Positions 1 through 5,005 of a stretch of 6,505 nt of DNA are shown here, one piece after another (within the stretch, counting starts at the first letter, position 1; each line of letters begins with the position of its first letter). Below the pieces are notes generated by a model. It did not search any database and was not told the origin of the DNA. It was given only the letters and a program-made list of their open reading frames with translations. The position numbers and the translations under genes are program-made. Source of the DNA: Microcaldota archaeon (lineage in GTDB: Archaea; Micrarchaeota; Micrarchaeia; Anstonellales; J096); the NCBI GenBank assembly GCA_015520875.1, contig WAPD01000063.1, positions 1-6,505 on the forward strand, read 5' to 3'.

Positions 1-23
1 ATGCTATATTGTGGGCAAATGTG

Positions 24-30
24 TTTAAAA
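24..30 (+). promoter_or_regulatory. box A (TATA) of the HEXXH gene
   Basis: TTTAAAA lies about 29 nt upstream of the ATG at 56. Archaeal transcription starts about 22-30 nt downstream of box A, so the start would fall at or just before the ATG and the mRNA would be leaderless or nearly so. No Shine-Dalgarno sequence precedes this ATG, which fits. The assignment is by position and base composition only. Confidence 0.5.
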
Positions 31-55
31 TAGTAGTATTACATAATATTTAATT

Positions 56-967
56 ATGGATACTCAAGAAGCTTTGGAAATAGCTAAAAGAGTTCTAAGG
101 GTAAATCCCAAAGCATTTGAGCATTATGTGGAAAAAGGGAAGAAAAGGAAAATCCCTTTTTGGCCCCAATACCAAGATCCCCATTTCCTTTCAAAGCTTG
201 CTTTTGTAGATATTGTCCATAGTTTATTTAGTGCCAGTGTCCATAATGAAACTATAAAGAACCTGGTTGTAATGGATGATTCTCTTTCCCATTATGTGCC
301 ACTATTCCATATTTTATTCCTAAACAATAGGCGGGAACATCCTTTGGAGATACTCAAGGAATTAATCCACGAATATACTCATGTGGTAGAGTTTTCTCCT
401 TTGAAAGGAAGGCTTGATCTTAGGCGCTTGGTTGGATTGTTCGATAGAGAAGAATATTGGGAGTTTGTAGGGGCTGCTGCCCAGAGGTTTTCAGATGAGC
501 TAGAAGAATTTCGCAATCAATGGAGGATTCTTATGGGAACTCCATCATCTGTGATAGGAAATGGTTTACCTTTACAGTTCCCATATTTTGATTGCGTGTA
601 TAGCTTTATTGATAGGGAACATAGTTCAATAAGGATGCATCTTGCCTTCACTAATCCAGAATTGTTAAAAGCTTTTTATCAAATCCTGGAACTAGATGAA
701 AATCCCTTAAAGATGATAGAGGAAACAATGGGCTGGGAAGACATATTCTCAAAAGAATTGGATAAAGAAAGAATAAATCTTTATGTTAATTATCTAAGAG
801 ATGTGTCTCAATTAATTGAGCAATCCGAGTTAAAACATTTGGAGATATTTTCTCAACATCCAGAGCTTTGGAACTTTGTTCTGCTTAAGCCAAGGGTGTG
901 GCCCAGGGAAACCCTAATAAAGCCAAAATTCCCCTTCCTTGAAACCTCCTATCCTAGAAGAGAGTAG
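56..967 (+). CDS. HEXXH-motif protein, putative zinc metallopeptidase
   Basis: I do not recognise this 303-residue protein as a named family. It carries HEYTHVVE at residues 105-112, a textbook HEXXH zinc-binding helix with H105 and H109 as ligands and E106 as catalytic base. About 27 residues further on, YWEFVGAAA (134-142) resembles the third-ligand helix of gluzincin peptidases (consensus near W-x-E-G-x-A), making E136 the best candidate third ligand, with E112, E132 or E133 as alternatives. I see no signal peptide or transmembrane segment, so it is probably cytoplasmic. The C-terminal half is acidic to mixed and probably helical, and the last 30 residues are basic and proline-rich. The ATG at 56 is preceded by a box A and no ribosome binding site, consistent with a leaderless message. 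It stands alone, facing the convergent tRNA-Ser gene. The peptidase role is inferred from the motif; substrate unknown. Confidence 0.75.
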   Translation: MDTQEALEIAKRVLRVNPKAFEHYVEKGKKRKIPFWPQYQDPHFLSKLAFVDIVHSLFSASVHNETIKNLVVMDDSLSHYVPLFHILFLNNRREHPLEILKELIHEYTHVVEFSPLKGRLDLRRLVGLFDREEYWEFVGAAAQRFSDELEEFRNQWRILMGTPSSVIGNGLPLQFPYFDCVYSFIDREHSSIRMHLAFTNPELLKAFYQILELDENPLKMIEETMGWEDIFSKELDKERINLYVNYLRDVSQLIEQSELKHLEIFSQHPELWNFVLLKPRVWPRETLIKPKFPFLETSYPRRE

Positions 968-1124
968 AAAAGCCTATTTAACAAAAACGCCACTTATGGT
1001 TAAACTTTAACAACATAGGAGAATTGAGGTCTTTAAAAGAATAACACAAGCACCCCTTTACATCTTAAAAATATTGGAAAAATTTCCCAGGTATGGGTGT
1101 TTCTTGGACCTCTTTCTGGAAAAG
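968..1124. other. Intergenic region with inverted repeats
   Basis: No convincing gene lies in this 157-nt convergent gap. It holds a perfect odd palindrome GTTAAACTTTAAC (999-1011) and a box A-like CTTTAAAAG (1031-1039). It also holds a set of nested complementary segments: GAGGTC 1026-1031 with GACCTC 1107-1112, CAAG 1047-1050 with CTTG 1103-1106, and CACCC 1051-1055 with GGGTG 1095-1099. Read on the minus strand, two runs of five T (1082-1078 and 1071-1067) follow tRNA-Ser and could end its transcript, since archaeal termination often uses U-tracts. Whether any of this is an RNA gene or just the overlapping 3' ends of two convergent transcripts cannot be decided from the sequence. Confidence 0.4.
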
Positions 1125-1206
1125 CGCCGGGGGAGGGATTCGAACCCCCAAGCCCTTTCGGGCACTAGCTCTCCAGGCTAGCGCGTTGCCGTTCCGCCAC
1201 CCCGGC
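1125..1206 (-). tRNA. tRNA-Ser(GGA)
   Basis: The minus strand folds as a complete type II tRNA of 82 nt without encoded CCA. The acceptor stem is GCCGGGG/CCCCGGC with discriminator G73 (as in archaeal tRNA-Ser). The D stem is GCG/CGC and the anticodon stem CTAGC/GCTAG. The loop CTGGAGA gives anticodon GGA (1174-1172), reading UCC and UCU. The long variable arm forms GCCC-GAAA-GGGC, as expected for serine, and the T arm is GGGGG-TTCGAAT-CCCTC. There is no intron. The stems are almost entirely G-C, in contrast with the AT-rich surroundings. Confidence 0.97.
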
Positions 1207-1213
1207 TCCTTCT

Positions 1214-2410
1214 TTATCTAAGCAAAAGTGTTTTTAAATCTCTCCCTTTTATCCTATCTTTAATAGCATTCCAGAAAAACCAACCATAAACCAAAAATGC
1301 TATAATTAATGAAACTGTTAAAGCATATGCAACTTCCAATGGTTCCTTGCCCCATGCCAATACCAAAAACACAACCAAGGATACAATTTCTGAAATAATT
1401 ATATCTTTATTTTTGTTCAATGCAAATAATGTATCTCTCATAATAACGCTAGGAGCCCATAATACATATCCTATTCCCAAAACTATCAAATATTTTATTA
1501 TATCATATTTCAAAACCCATGGGAAATAATAATCAAACAAAATAACACCAAAGGCAAACGCCACCATCAATAAAAATGAAACCCCGAGGCCAAAGGCTAT
1601 TTTCCTTATTGTTAGAACTCCCTCTTTTTCATATCTCAAGAAATTAACAGAGATCATGCTTCCCGAACTCTCCGAGAATAATTTATAAACATAGGCAGCT
1701 GTGTTATATCTTGTTTTTTCCACATCCGAAACCCCTGGCCTGTTAAATATCACATTATCTAAATAGTTTCTAACAATGGAAATGCTCCTAATCCAGAATA
1801 AAGATCCCCCTCTATGGTCTAAAGATATTGTCTTAGGCAATGTTTTAAATATCTCAATTAATAAGTTCCAATTAAAGGGAGCTATTAACTCTTTTCTAAA
1901 CCACCATATTACAAAAATATAAGGGATAAGGCTTGCCCATAAAATATTTTCGAAAGTTCTCTCAAAAAACATAGTCACAATCCAGGTAAACCCAACCTTT
2001 GCCACATATGGAATTGATGAAGCCCATACCCTATCCTTATCTATATTATAAAATTTCAAAACGTTCAAATTATTTACAATATTTATTATAACAGTAAAAA
2101 GTGTTATTATGATGGGATCTCTTCTCATGTACCAAGCTATAAATAGCCCTTCTAGCAAAGAAAGCAAGGCTATAGCCAGGAGCACATGGACCCTTTTTTC
2201 CTTATCGTCCAAAGATTCATCAAACCTAGAGGTTAAAGGGGCGCTAACAACCAATGCCAATATATTAAACAATGAAACAAACAGATAATAAGCGGCTAAC
2301 TCAGATGGGGGAAAATAATGGGTTAATAGAACTAAATAAAGGGCTCCTCCTACTAGTATTCTTAAAAACATGTCTCCGATGTTTATTAGGCTGTCCCTTA
2401 AAAGTCGCAC
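1214..2410 (-). CDS. Multi-pass membrane protein, possibly Wzx/MOP-type polysaccharide flippase
   Basis: This 398-residue protein is strongly hydrophobic, with about ten membrane segments at roughly residues 11-31, 38-58, 75-95, 98-118, 130-149, 153-171, 272-293, 303-323, 337-353 and 359-380. A polar, basic central stretch (about 180-270) separates the two halves. The N-terminal pattern, a first helix containing R17 followed by a Pro-Ser-Glu turn, an aromatic second helix and SRFDESL, resembles flippases of the MOP superfamily that move lipid-linked sugars across membranes. It is shorter than usual for that family (around 12-14 helices) and I see no diagnostic motif. No glycosyltransferase genes lie nearby, so the role is tentative. 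The GTG at 2410 is preferred over the ATG at codon 14 because it lies 25 nt from a box A and keeps the first helix whole. Its 3' end carries the tRNA-Ser promoter. Confidence 0.7.
   Translation of the reverse strand: MRLLRDSLINIGDMFLRILVGGALYLVLLTHYFPPSELAAYYLFVSLFNILALVVSAPLTSRFDESLDDKEKRVHVLLAIALLSLLEGLFIAWYMRRDPIIITLFTVIINIVNNLNVLKFYNIDKDRVWASSIPYVAKVGFTWIVTMFFERTFENILWASLIPYIFVIWWFRKELIAPFNWNLLIEIFKTLPKTISLDHRGGSLFWIRSISIVRNYLDNVIFNRPGVSDVEKTRYNTAAYVYKLFSESSGSMISVNFLRYEKEGVLTIRKIAFGLGVSFLLMVAFAFGVILFDYYFPWVLKYDIIKYLIVLGIGYVLWAPSVIMRDTLFALNKNKDIIISEIVSLVVFLVLAWGKEPLEVAYALTVSLIIAFLVYGWFFWNAIKDRIKGRDLKTLLLR
1231..1239 (-). promoter_or_regulatory. box A of tRNA-Ser, inside the flippase-like gene
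   Basis: On the minus strand ATTTAAAAA is centred about 29 nt upstream of the tRNA 5' end at 1206. It lies within the coding sequence of the upstream membrane protein, where it encodes part of its C-terminal DLKT residues. A second element, ATAAAGA (1217-1211), stands between the box and the tRNA and recurs at the same distance in front of tRNA-Met. The promoter is inferred from position and from this similarity. Confidence 0.65.
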
Positions 2411-2430
2411 ATTATAACATTACACCAACT

Positions 2431-2440
2431 ATTTATAAGC
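2431..2440. promoter_or_regulatory. Shared bidirectional TATA element
   Basis: ATTTATAAGC on the plus strand reads GCTTATAAAT on the minus strand, so the TTATAA core is symmetric and a box A on both. Its centre is about 25 nt from the GTG at 2410 (minus) and about 26 nt from the ATG at 2462 (plus). Both distances match the archaeal box A to start-site spacing, so both divergent genes would be leaderless. The 51-bp intergenic region has no other TATA element as well placed for either gene. Confidence 0.6.
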
Positions 2441-2461
2441 CCTTCCTTTGTAAATAAACTG

Positions 2462-3454
2462 ATGATAGAGGATAGAAAGCGAGCTCATATCATGAAATCC
2501 CTTTTACCCGAGTCCCAATTTGATATAGGAACAGGTTTGGACTTAATTTTACCTATACACAATGCCCTACCTGAAATAAACTATGATTCTATCGATACTA
2601 AAATAAAACTATTTGGAAAAACCTTTAATTACCCAATATATATCTCTGGAATGACAGGTGGTTTTAAAGGCGCTCAAGTTATAAACAGGGACTTAGCCTC
2701 CTTAGCGTCCCAGTATAATATTCCATTGGGAATCGGTAGCATAAGGGCAATGATAGAAAAGCCCGAATTAAAGGAAACATATTATGTTAAAGATTATGAT
2801 GTTTTCTTGATTGCTAACATCGGAGGAGCCCAATTATTACAATATCCTTTAAATCAAATACTGGATGCATTTAATGAATTAGAAGCAGATGCCATTGCAG
2901 TACATTTAAACCCTGCCCAAGAATTAATACAAAAAGAAGGGGATTTGAACTGGGAAGGTGTTTTGGAAAAAATAGCAGAACTTTCAGAAGAGGTAAATGT
3001 TGTTGTAAAGGAAGTGGGCTCTGGCATCTCTGGAACAGTGGCAAAAAGATTATCTAGCACAAAGGTAAAATATGTGGATGTTGCAGGAGCTGGTGGGACA
3101 AGCTGGACAAAAATAGAATACCTAAGGTATCCAGATATGCCCACCGGTTTCGAAAATTGGGGACTACCCACAGCTTTAGCCATTATCCAATCCAAACCTT
3201 ACATTAAAGTATGGGCAAGCGGTGGAATACGCTCTGGAATAGATGGGGCTAAAGCTCTTATGTTAGGTGCTGAGGCCTTTGGGATGGCAAAACCCTTCTT
3301 AGAAGCCCAAACCCAAGGAAAATTACCTCAATTAATGGACACGATAATCTGGCAATTGAAAGGCGTGATGTTCCTAACAGGCTCCAAAGATATAGAGCAA
3401 TTGAAAAAAGCTCCCTATATCGTTTTAGGATGGTTAAAGGATTATGCCCCATAA
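2462..3454 (+). CDS. fni: Type 2 isopentenyl-diphosphate delta-isomerase
   Basis: The FMN-dependent type 2 enzyme interconverts isopentenyl and dimethylallyl diphosphate, giving the primer for archaeal isoprenoid lipid chains. It needs reduced flavin and Mg2+ and works in the cytoplasm as a TIM barrel. Family motifs appear in order over 330 residues: the N-terminal RKRAHI (5-10), SGMTGG (62-67), GIGSIR (90-95), ANIGG (118-122), HLNPAQE (148-154) with the catalytic glutamine Q153 and metal-binding E154, VKEVGSGIS (182-190), VAGAGGTSW (207-215) and the flavin-phosphate-binding ASGGIRSG (252-259). Length is slightly below the usual 340-370. In many relatives GSIR reads GSQR; here glutamine is replaced by isoleucine. 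ATG 2462 is supported by the box A 26 nt upstream and by the motif so near the N-terminus. It is also called idi2. It overlaps ksgA by 11 bp, implying co-transcription. Confidence 0.95.
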   Translation: MIEDRKRAHIMKSLLPESQFDIGTGLDLILPIHNALPEINYDSIDTKIKLFGKTFNYPIYISGMTGGFKGAQVINRDLASLASQYNIPLGIGSIRAMIEKPELKETYYVKDYDVFLIANIGGAQLLQYPLNQILDAFNELEADAIAVHLNPAQELIQKEGDLNWEGVLEKIAELSEEVNVVVKEVGSGISGTVAKRLSSTKVKYVDVAGAGGTSWTKIEYLRYPDMPTGFENWGLPTALAIIQSKPYIKVWASGGIRSGIDGAKALMLGAEAFGMAKPFLEAQTQGKLPQLMDTIIWQLKGVMFLTGSKDIEQLKKAPYIVLGWLKDYAP

Positions 3455-4130
3455 ACTAGGACAAGTCTTCCTAAAAAATCCCAAAATCCTTTCTTATATA
3501 GCATCCAAATGCAGGGGAAAAACAGTTCTAGAGATAGGTGGCGGAGACGGAAGATTAACAAGGAAGTTAAAGCAAAAAGGTTTTTATGTTATTGTTGTGG
3601 AACTGGATAAAAGATTTTGCGAGAGATTAAAGGAAATAGCTGACCAAGTTATTTGCGATGATTTCCTAAAAATAGAACCTTTCAAGGTAGATTGCATTGT
3701 CGGAAATGTTCCCTATTATATTTCTTCAAAAATCTTGTTTAAACTGTTGGAATGGGACTTTGAAGAAGCTATTCTAATGTTCCAAAAGGAATTTGGGGAG
3801 AAAATGGTTGCAAAACCCGGAGATAGCAACTATGGAAGATTATCCATAACCTCGCAATATTATTTTGATGTGGAACCTTTGAAAATCGTGAGCAAACGGG
3901 ATTTTTCTCCTGTTCCAAAGGTGGATTCCATTATTTTAAAGATAAGGAAAAAACGCTCTCCGAATAAAGAATTTGATGATTTAGTTAGGAAAATATTTTC
4001 GCAAAAGAACAAAAAGCTAAAAAACATATTAAAAAACGTGCCTCCTGAAATGGAGGATTTAAGACCCCGTCATATAGGGGAAGAAGAAATTACGCGCTTG
4101 CTAACTTATTTCTCTTCAAAATATAAATAG
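3444..4130 (+). CDS. ksgA: 16S rRNA dimethyladenosine transferase (KsgA/RsmA/Dim1)
   Basis: The enzyme uses S-adenosylmethionine to dimethylate two adjacent adenines in the 3'-terminal hairpin of 16S rRNA, a late step in small-subunit assembly. The sequence shows LGQVFL (5-10), the SAM-binding motif I EIGGGDGRLT (30-39), the acidic ribose-binding residue E53 in VVELD, DD at 72-73, the catalytic NVPYY (88-92), the long conserved block FQKEFGEKMVAKPG with YGRLS (113-134), and FSPVPKVDS (154-162). A small helical C-terminal domain ends in RPRHIGEEEITRLL. At 228 residues it is shorter than the usual 260-280, mostly through a compact N-terminus and C-terminal domain, but no catalytic motif is missing. 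The ATG at 3444 lies inside idi2, with AAAGG just upstream as a close ribosome binding site. Its last 41 bp overlap rps24e on the other strand. Confidence 0.96.
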   Translation: MPHKLGQVFLKNPKILSYIASKCRGKTVLEIGGGDGRLTRKLKQKGFYVIVVELDKRFCERLKEIADQVICDDFLKIEPFKVDCIVGNVPYYISSKILFKLLEWDFEEAILMFQKEFGEKMVAKPGDSNYGRLSITSQYYFDVEPLKIVSKRDFSPVPKVDSIILKIRKKRSPNKEFDDLVRKIFSQKNKKLKNILKNVPPEMEDLRPRHIGEEEITRLLTYFSSKYK

Positions 4131-4380
4131 GCTCCAAACGTTTTAGAACATCTTGGTTATCATATACATATACCCATGCTTTTACCTCTCTCTTGCCAAA
4201 GTTTTGCTCTGTCTTCCTTATTACCATCAATTCAGGAGATACTCCCAGTGTTTCTATTATCTTTTGCCTTAGTTCTGTTAATGGAGGTGTTGCTCCCTCA
4301 TATTTCACCTTTATCAAATATTCTGCTCTTGCAAGCACAAAATTATCCTTCTTAGATACTATTTCAACCTCCTTAATCAT
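4090..4380 (-). CDS. rps24e: Small ribosomal subunit protein eS24
   Basis: A component of the 30S subunit found only in archaea and eukaryotes. The 96-residue product shows the family's pattern: an N-terminal strand pair (MIKEVEIVSKKDNFVLARAE), then Y-x-G-ATPPLTELRQKI, which is the conserved T-P-x-x-x-x-(R/K) helix start, followed by a VIRKTEQNFGKREVKAWVYVYD strand region and a short basic tail. I chose the ATG at 4380 because AAGGTGG (4392-4386) sits at proper ribosome-binding distance. The upstream GTG at 4389 is part of that site, so starting there (99 residues) is less likely. It follows aif5A by 17 nt on the same strand. A TATTTAAATA box over the aif5A stop could give it its own transcript as well. 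Its 3' end overlaps ksgA by 41 bp. Confidence 0.95.
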   Translation of the reverse strand: MIKEVEIVSKKDNFVLARAEYLIKVKYEGATPPLTELRQKIIETLGVSPELMVIRKTEQNFGKREVKAWVYVYDNQDVLKRLEPIYILKRNKLASA

Positions 4381-4385
4381 ATTAA

Positions 4386-4392
4386 CCACCTT
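4386..4392 (-). promoter_or_regulatory. Ribosome binding site deciding the rps24e start
   Basis: AAGGTGG precedes the ATG at 4380 by five nt and matches the archaeal anti-Shine-Dalgarno GGTGA-type consensus. It contains the GTG that would otherwise be taken as an earlier in-frame start, so it favours the 96-residue product. Confidence 0.6.
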
Positions 4393-4397
4393 GAATA

Positions 4398-4796
4398 TTA
4401 TTTAAATACTCTAATGAGGGCTCTTTGACCCATAGCTTCTAAAACCTCAACTTCCTTTCCTTCCTCCACCTTATCTCTAAATTCTTCAGGAACATATACA
4501 TCAAAGGTTTCATATGTATCTTTATCCATTACCTGGGCATAGTCCCCTTCCATTGAGAGAACTTGGGCAGTTCTCTTTTTTATAATAGGAATCATGACAT
4601 CAGCGTCGCTAGGCGTTAGTAAAACCTTTTTTTCCCCGCCGAACAATCCTATTGCTGTTATTCTCATCTTTGCAGAACCGTGTTTTCCTGGCTTGGATGT
4701 ATCTATGCTTACTACTTTACAAGGTATGTTGTCTATAATGACGTACCTGCCTACCTTCAAATCCTTAGCTGAACCATATATATAATCTTCAGACAT
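4398..4796 (-). CDS. eif5a: Translation initiation factor aIF5A
   Basis: The archaeal homologue of eIF5A and bacterial EF-P binds the ribosome between P and E sites and relieves stalling, notably at proline-rich stretches. The 132-residue protein has the usual two-domain build: an N-terminal SH3-like barrel (about 1-70) carrying the modification loop DTSKPGKHGSAK (32-43), and a C-terminal OB-fold (about 72-132). K38 in PGKHG is the lysine converted to deoxyhypusine/hypusine, so a deoxyhypusine synthase is expected elsewhere in the genome. Length and motif are normal for archaea. The ATG at 4796 is preceded by GGTGATG (4809-4803), a strong archaeal ribosome binding site, unlike the leaderless first genes of the window. 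The gene follows a possible small ORF overlapping it by 8 bp and precedes rps24e, which suggests a small translation operon. Confidence 0.97.
   Translation of the reverse strand: MSEDYIYGSAKDLKVGRYVIIDNIPCKVVSIDTSKPGKHGSAKMRITAIGLFGGEKKVLLTPSDADVMIPIIKKRTAQVLSMEGDYAQVMDKDTYETFDVYVPEEFRDKVEEGKEVEVLEAMGQRALIRVFK
4399..4408 (-). promoter_or_regulatory. Possible internal box A for rps24e
   Basis: The palindromic TATTTAAATA covers the last codons and stop of aif5A. Its centre is about 24 nt upstream of the rps24e ATG at 4380, so it could drive a leaderless rps24e mRNA in addition to read-through from aif5A. Because it also encodes the Val-Phe-Lys-stop end of aIF5A in an AT-rich genome, chance is a real alternative. 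Confidence 0.35.
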
Positions 4797-4974
4797 CTTT
4801 CATCACCTTTAACATCAAGAATTTAGGAGAATTTTTCAGGGAGGAAAAAACCAACACGAAAAACAAAAGAAAGAATTTAAGAAAATACAACAACCACTTC
4901 CTCAAATTATTATAATTAAATATAGACTTGTAATCGCAGAATGTCGGACATATATGATGGTTTTTCATGCGCAC
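4789..4974 (-). CDS. Possible small membrane protein or leader ORF upstream of aif5A
   Basis: An open frame of 61 codons starts at GTG 4974 (or ATG 4968, 59 codons) and ends in a TGA overlapping the aif5A start by 8 bp. The product would be a basic N-terminal half with two cysteines, one hydrophobic helix (residues about 27-46, rich in Leu, Phe and Trp) and a basic tail. I recognise no family. Support comes from a box A (5003-4995) 25 nt upstream of the GTG, matching the leaderless pattern of other genes here, and from the coupling-like overlap with aif5A. Against it, the region is simply AT-rich, the last codons contain the aif5A ribosome binding site, and the frame may be an untranslated leader of about 177 nt. 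Confidence 0.3.
   Translation of the reverse strand: MRMKNHHICPTFCDYKSIFNYNNLRKWLLYFLKFFLLFFVLVFSSLKNSPKFLMLKVMKDV
4803..4809 (-). promoter_or_regulatory. Ribosome binding site of aif5A
   Basis: GGTGATG lies six nt upstream of the aif5A ATG and is a near-perfect match to the archaeal 16S rRNA 3' end. It marks aif5A as translated from a leadered or internal position, in contrast to the leaderless genes asnS, the flippase-like gene and idi2. Confidence 0.7.
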
Positions 4975-4994
4975 TATAAATGTAGTTGCTAATA

Positions 4995-5003
4995 GTATTT
5001 AAA
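4995..5003 (-). promoter_or_regulatory. box A upstream of the aif5A leader
   Basis: TTTAAATAC directly follows the asnS stop codon (TAA, 5008-5006). Transcription would begin near 4974, at the GTG of the small frame and about 177 nt before aif5A. A second weaker TATA-like stretch (TTTATAG, about 4980-4974) lies downstream. Confidence 0.5.
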
Positions 5004-5005
5004 CC

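Noticed and set aside
1..33. Short in-frame ATG to TAG stretch at the left edge
   Set aside because: Eleven codons only, overlapping the box A of the HEXXH gene; no way to tell it from chance.
1347..1529. 60-codon plus-strand open frame
   Set aside because: Lies wholly antisense to the membrane protein gene, low-complexity Ile/Asn/Thr composition, no promoter or ribosome binding site.
2272..2457. 61-codon plus-strand open frame running into the idi2 upstream region
   Set aside because: Antisense to the 5' end of the membrane protein gene and ends across the shared promoter; no start signal of its own.
2854..3195. 113-codon minus-strand open frame
   Set aside because: Shadow of idi2, whose catalytic motifs are all intact on the plus strand; Ser/Thr/Phe-rich composition typical of an antisense frame.
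3258..3452. 64-codon minus-strand open frame
   Set aside because: Antisense to the end of idi2, with no start signal or family resemblance.
4193..4405. 70-codon plus-strand frame antisense to rps24e
   Set aside because: rps24e is clearly the coding frame; this one has the Ile/Ser/Thr bias of an antisense shadow.
4594..4785. 63-codon plus-strand frame antisense to aif5A
   Set aside because: Covers the hypusination motif region on the opposite strand and shows no independent coding evidence.
4790..4810. C/D-box-like GTGATGA followed by CTGA near the aif5A start
   Set aside because: The two boxes are only about 9 nt apart, with no guide or C'/D' boxes; the first is better explained as the ribosome binding site.
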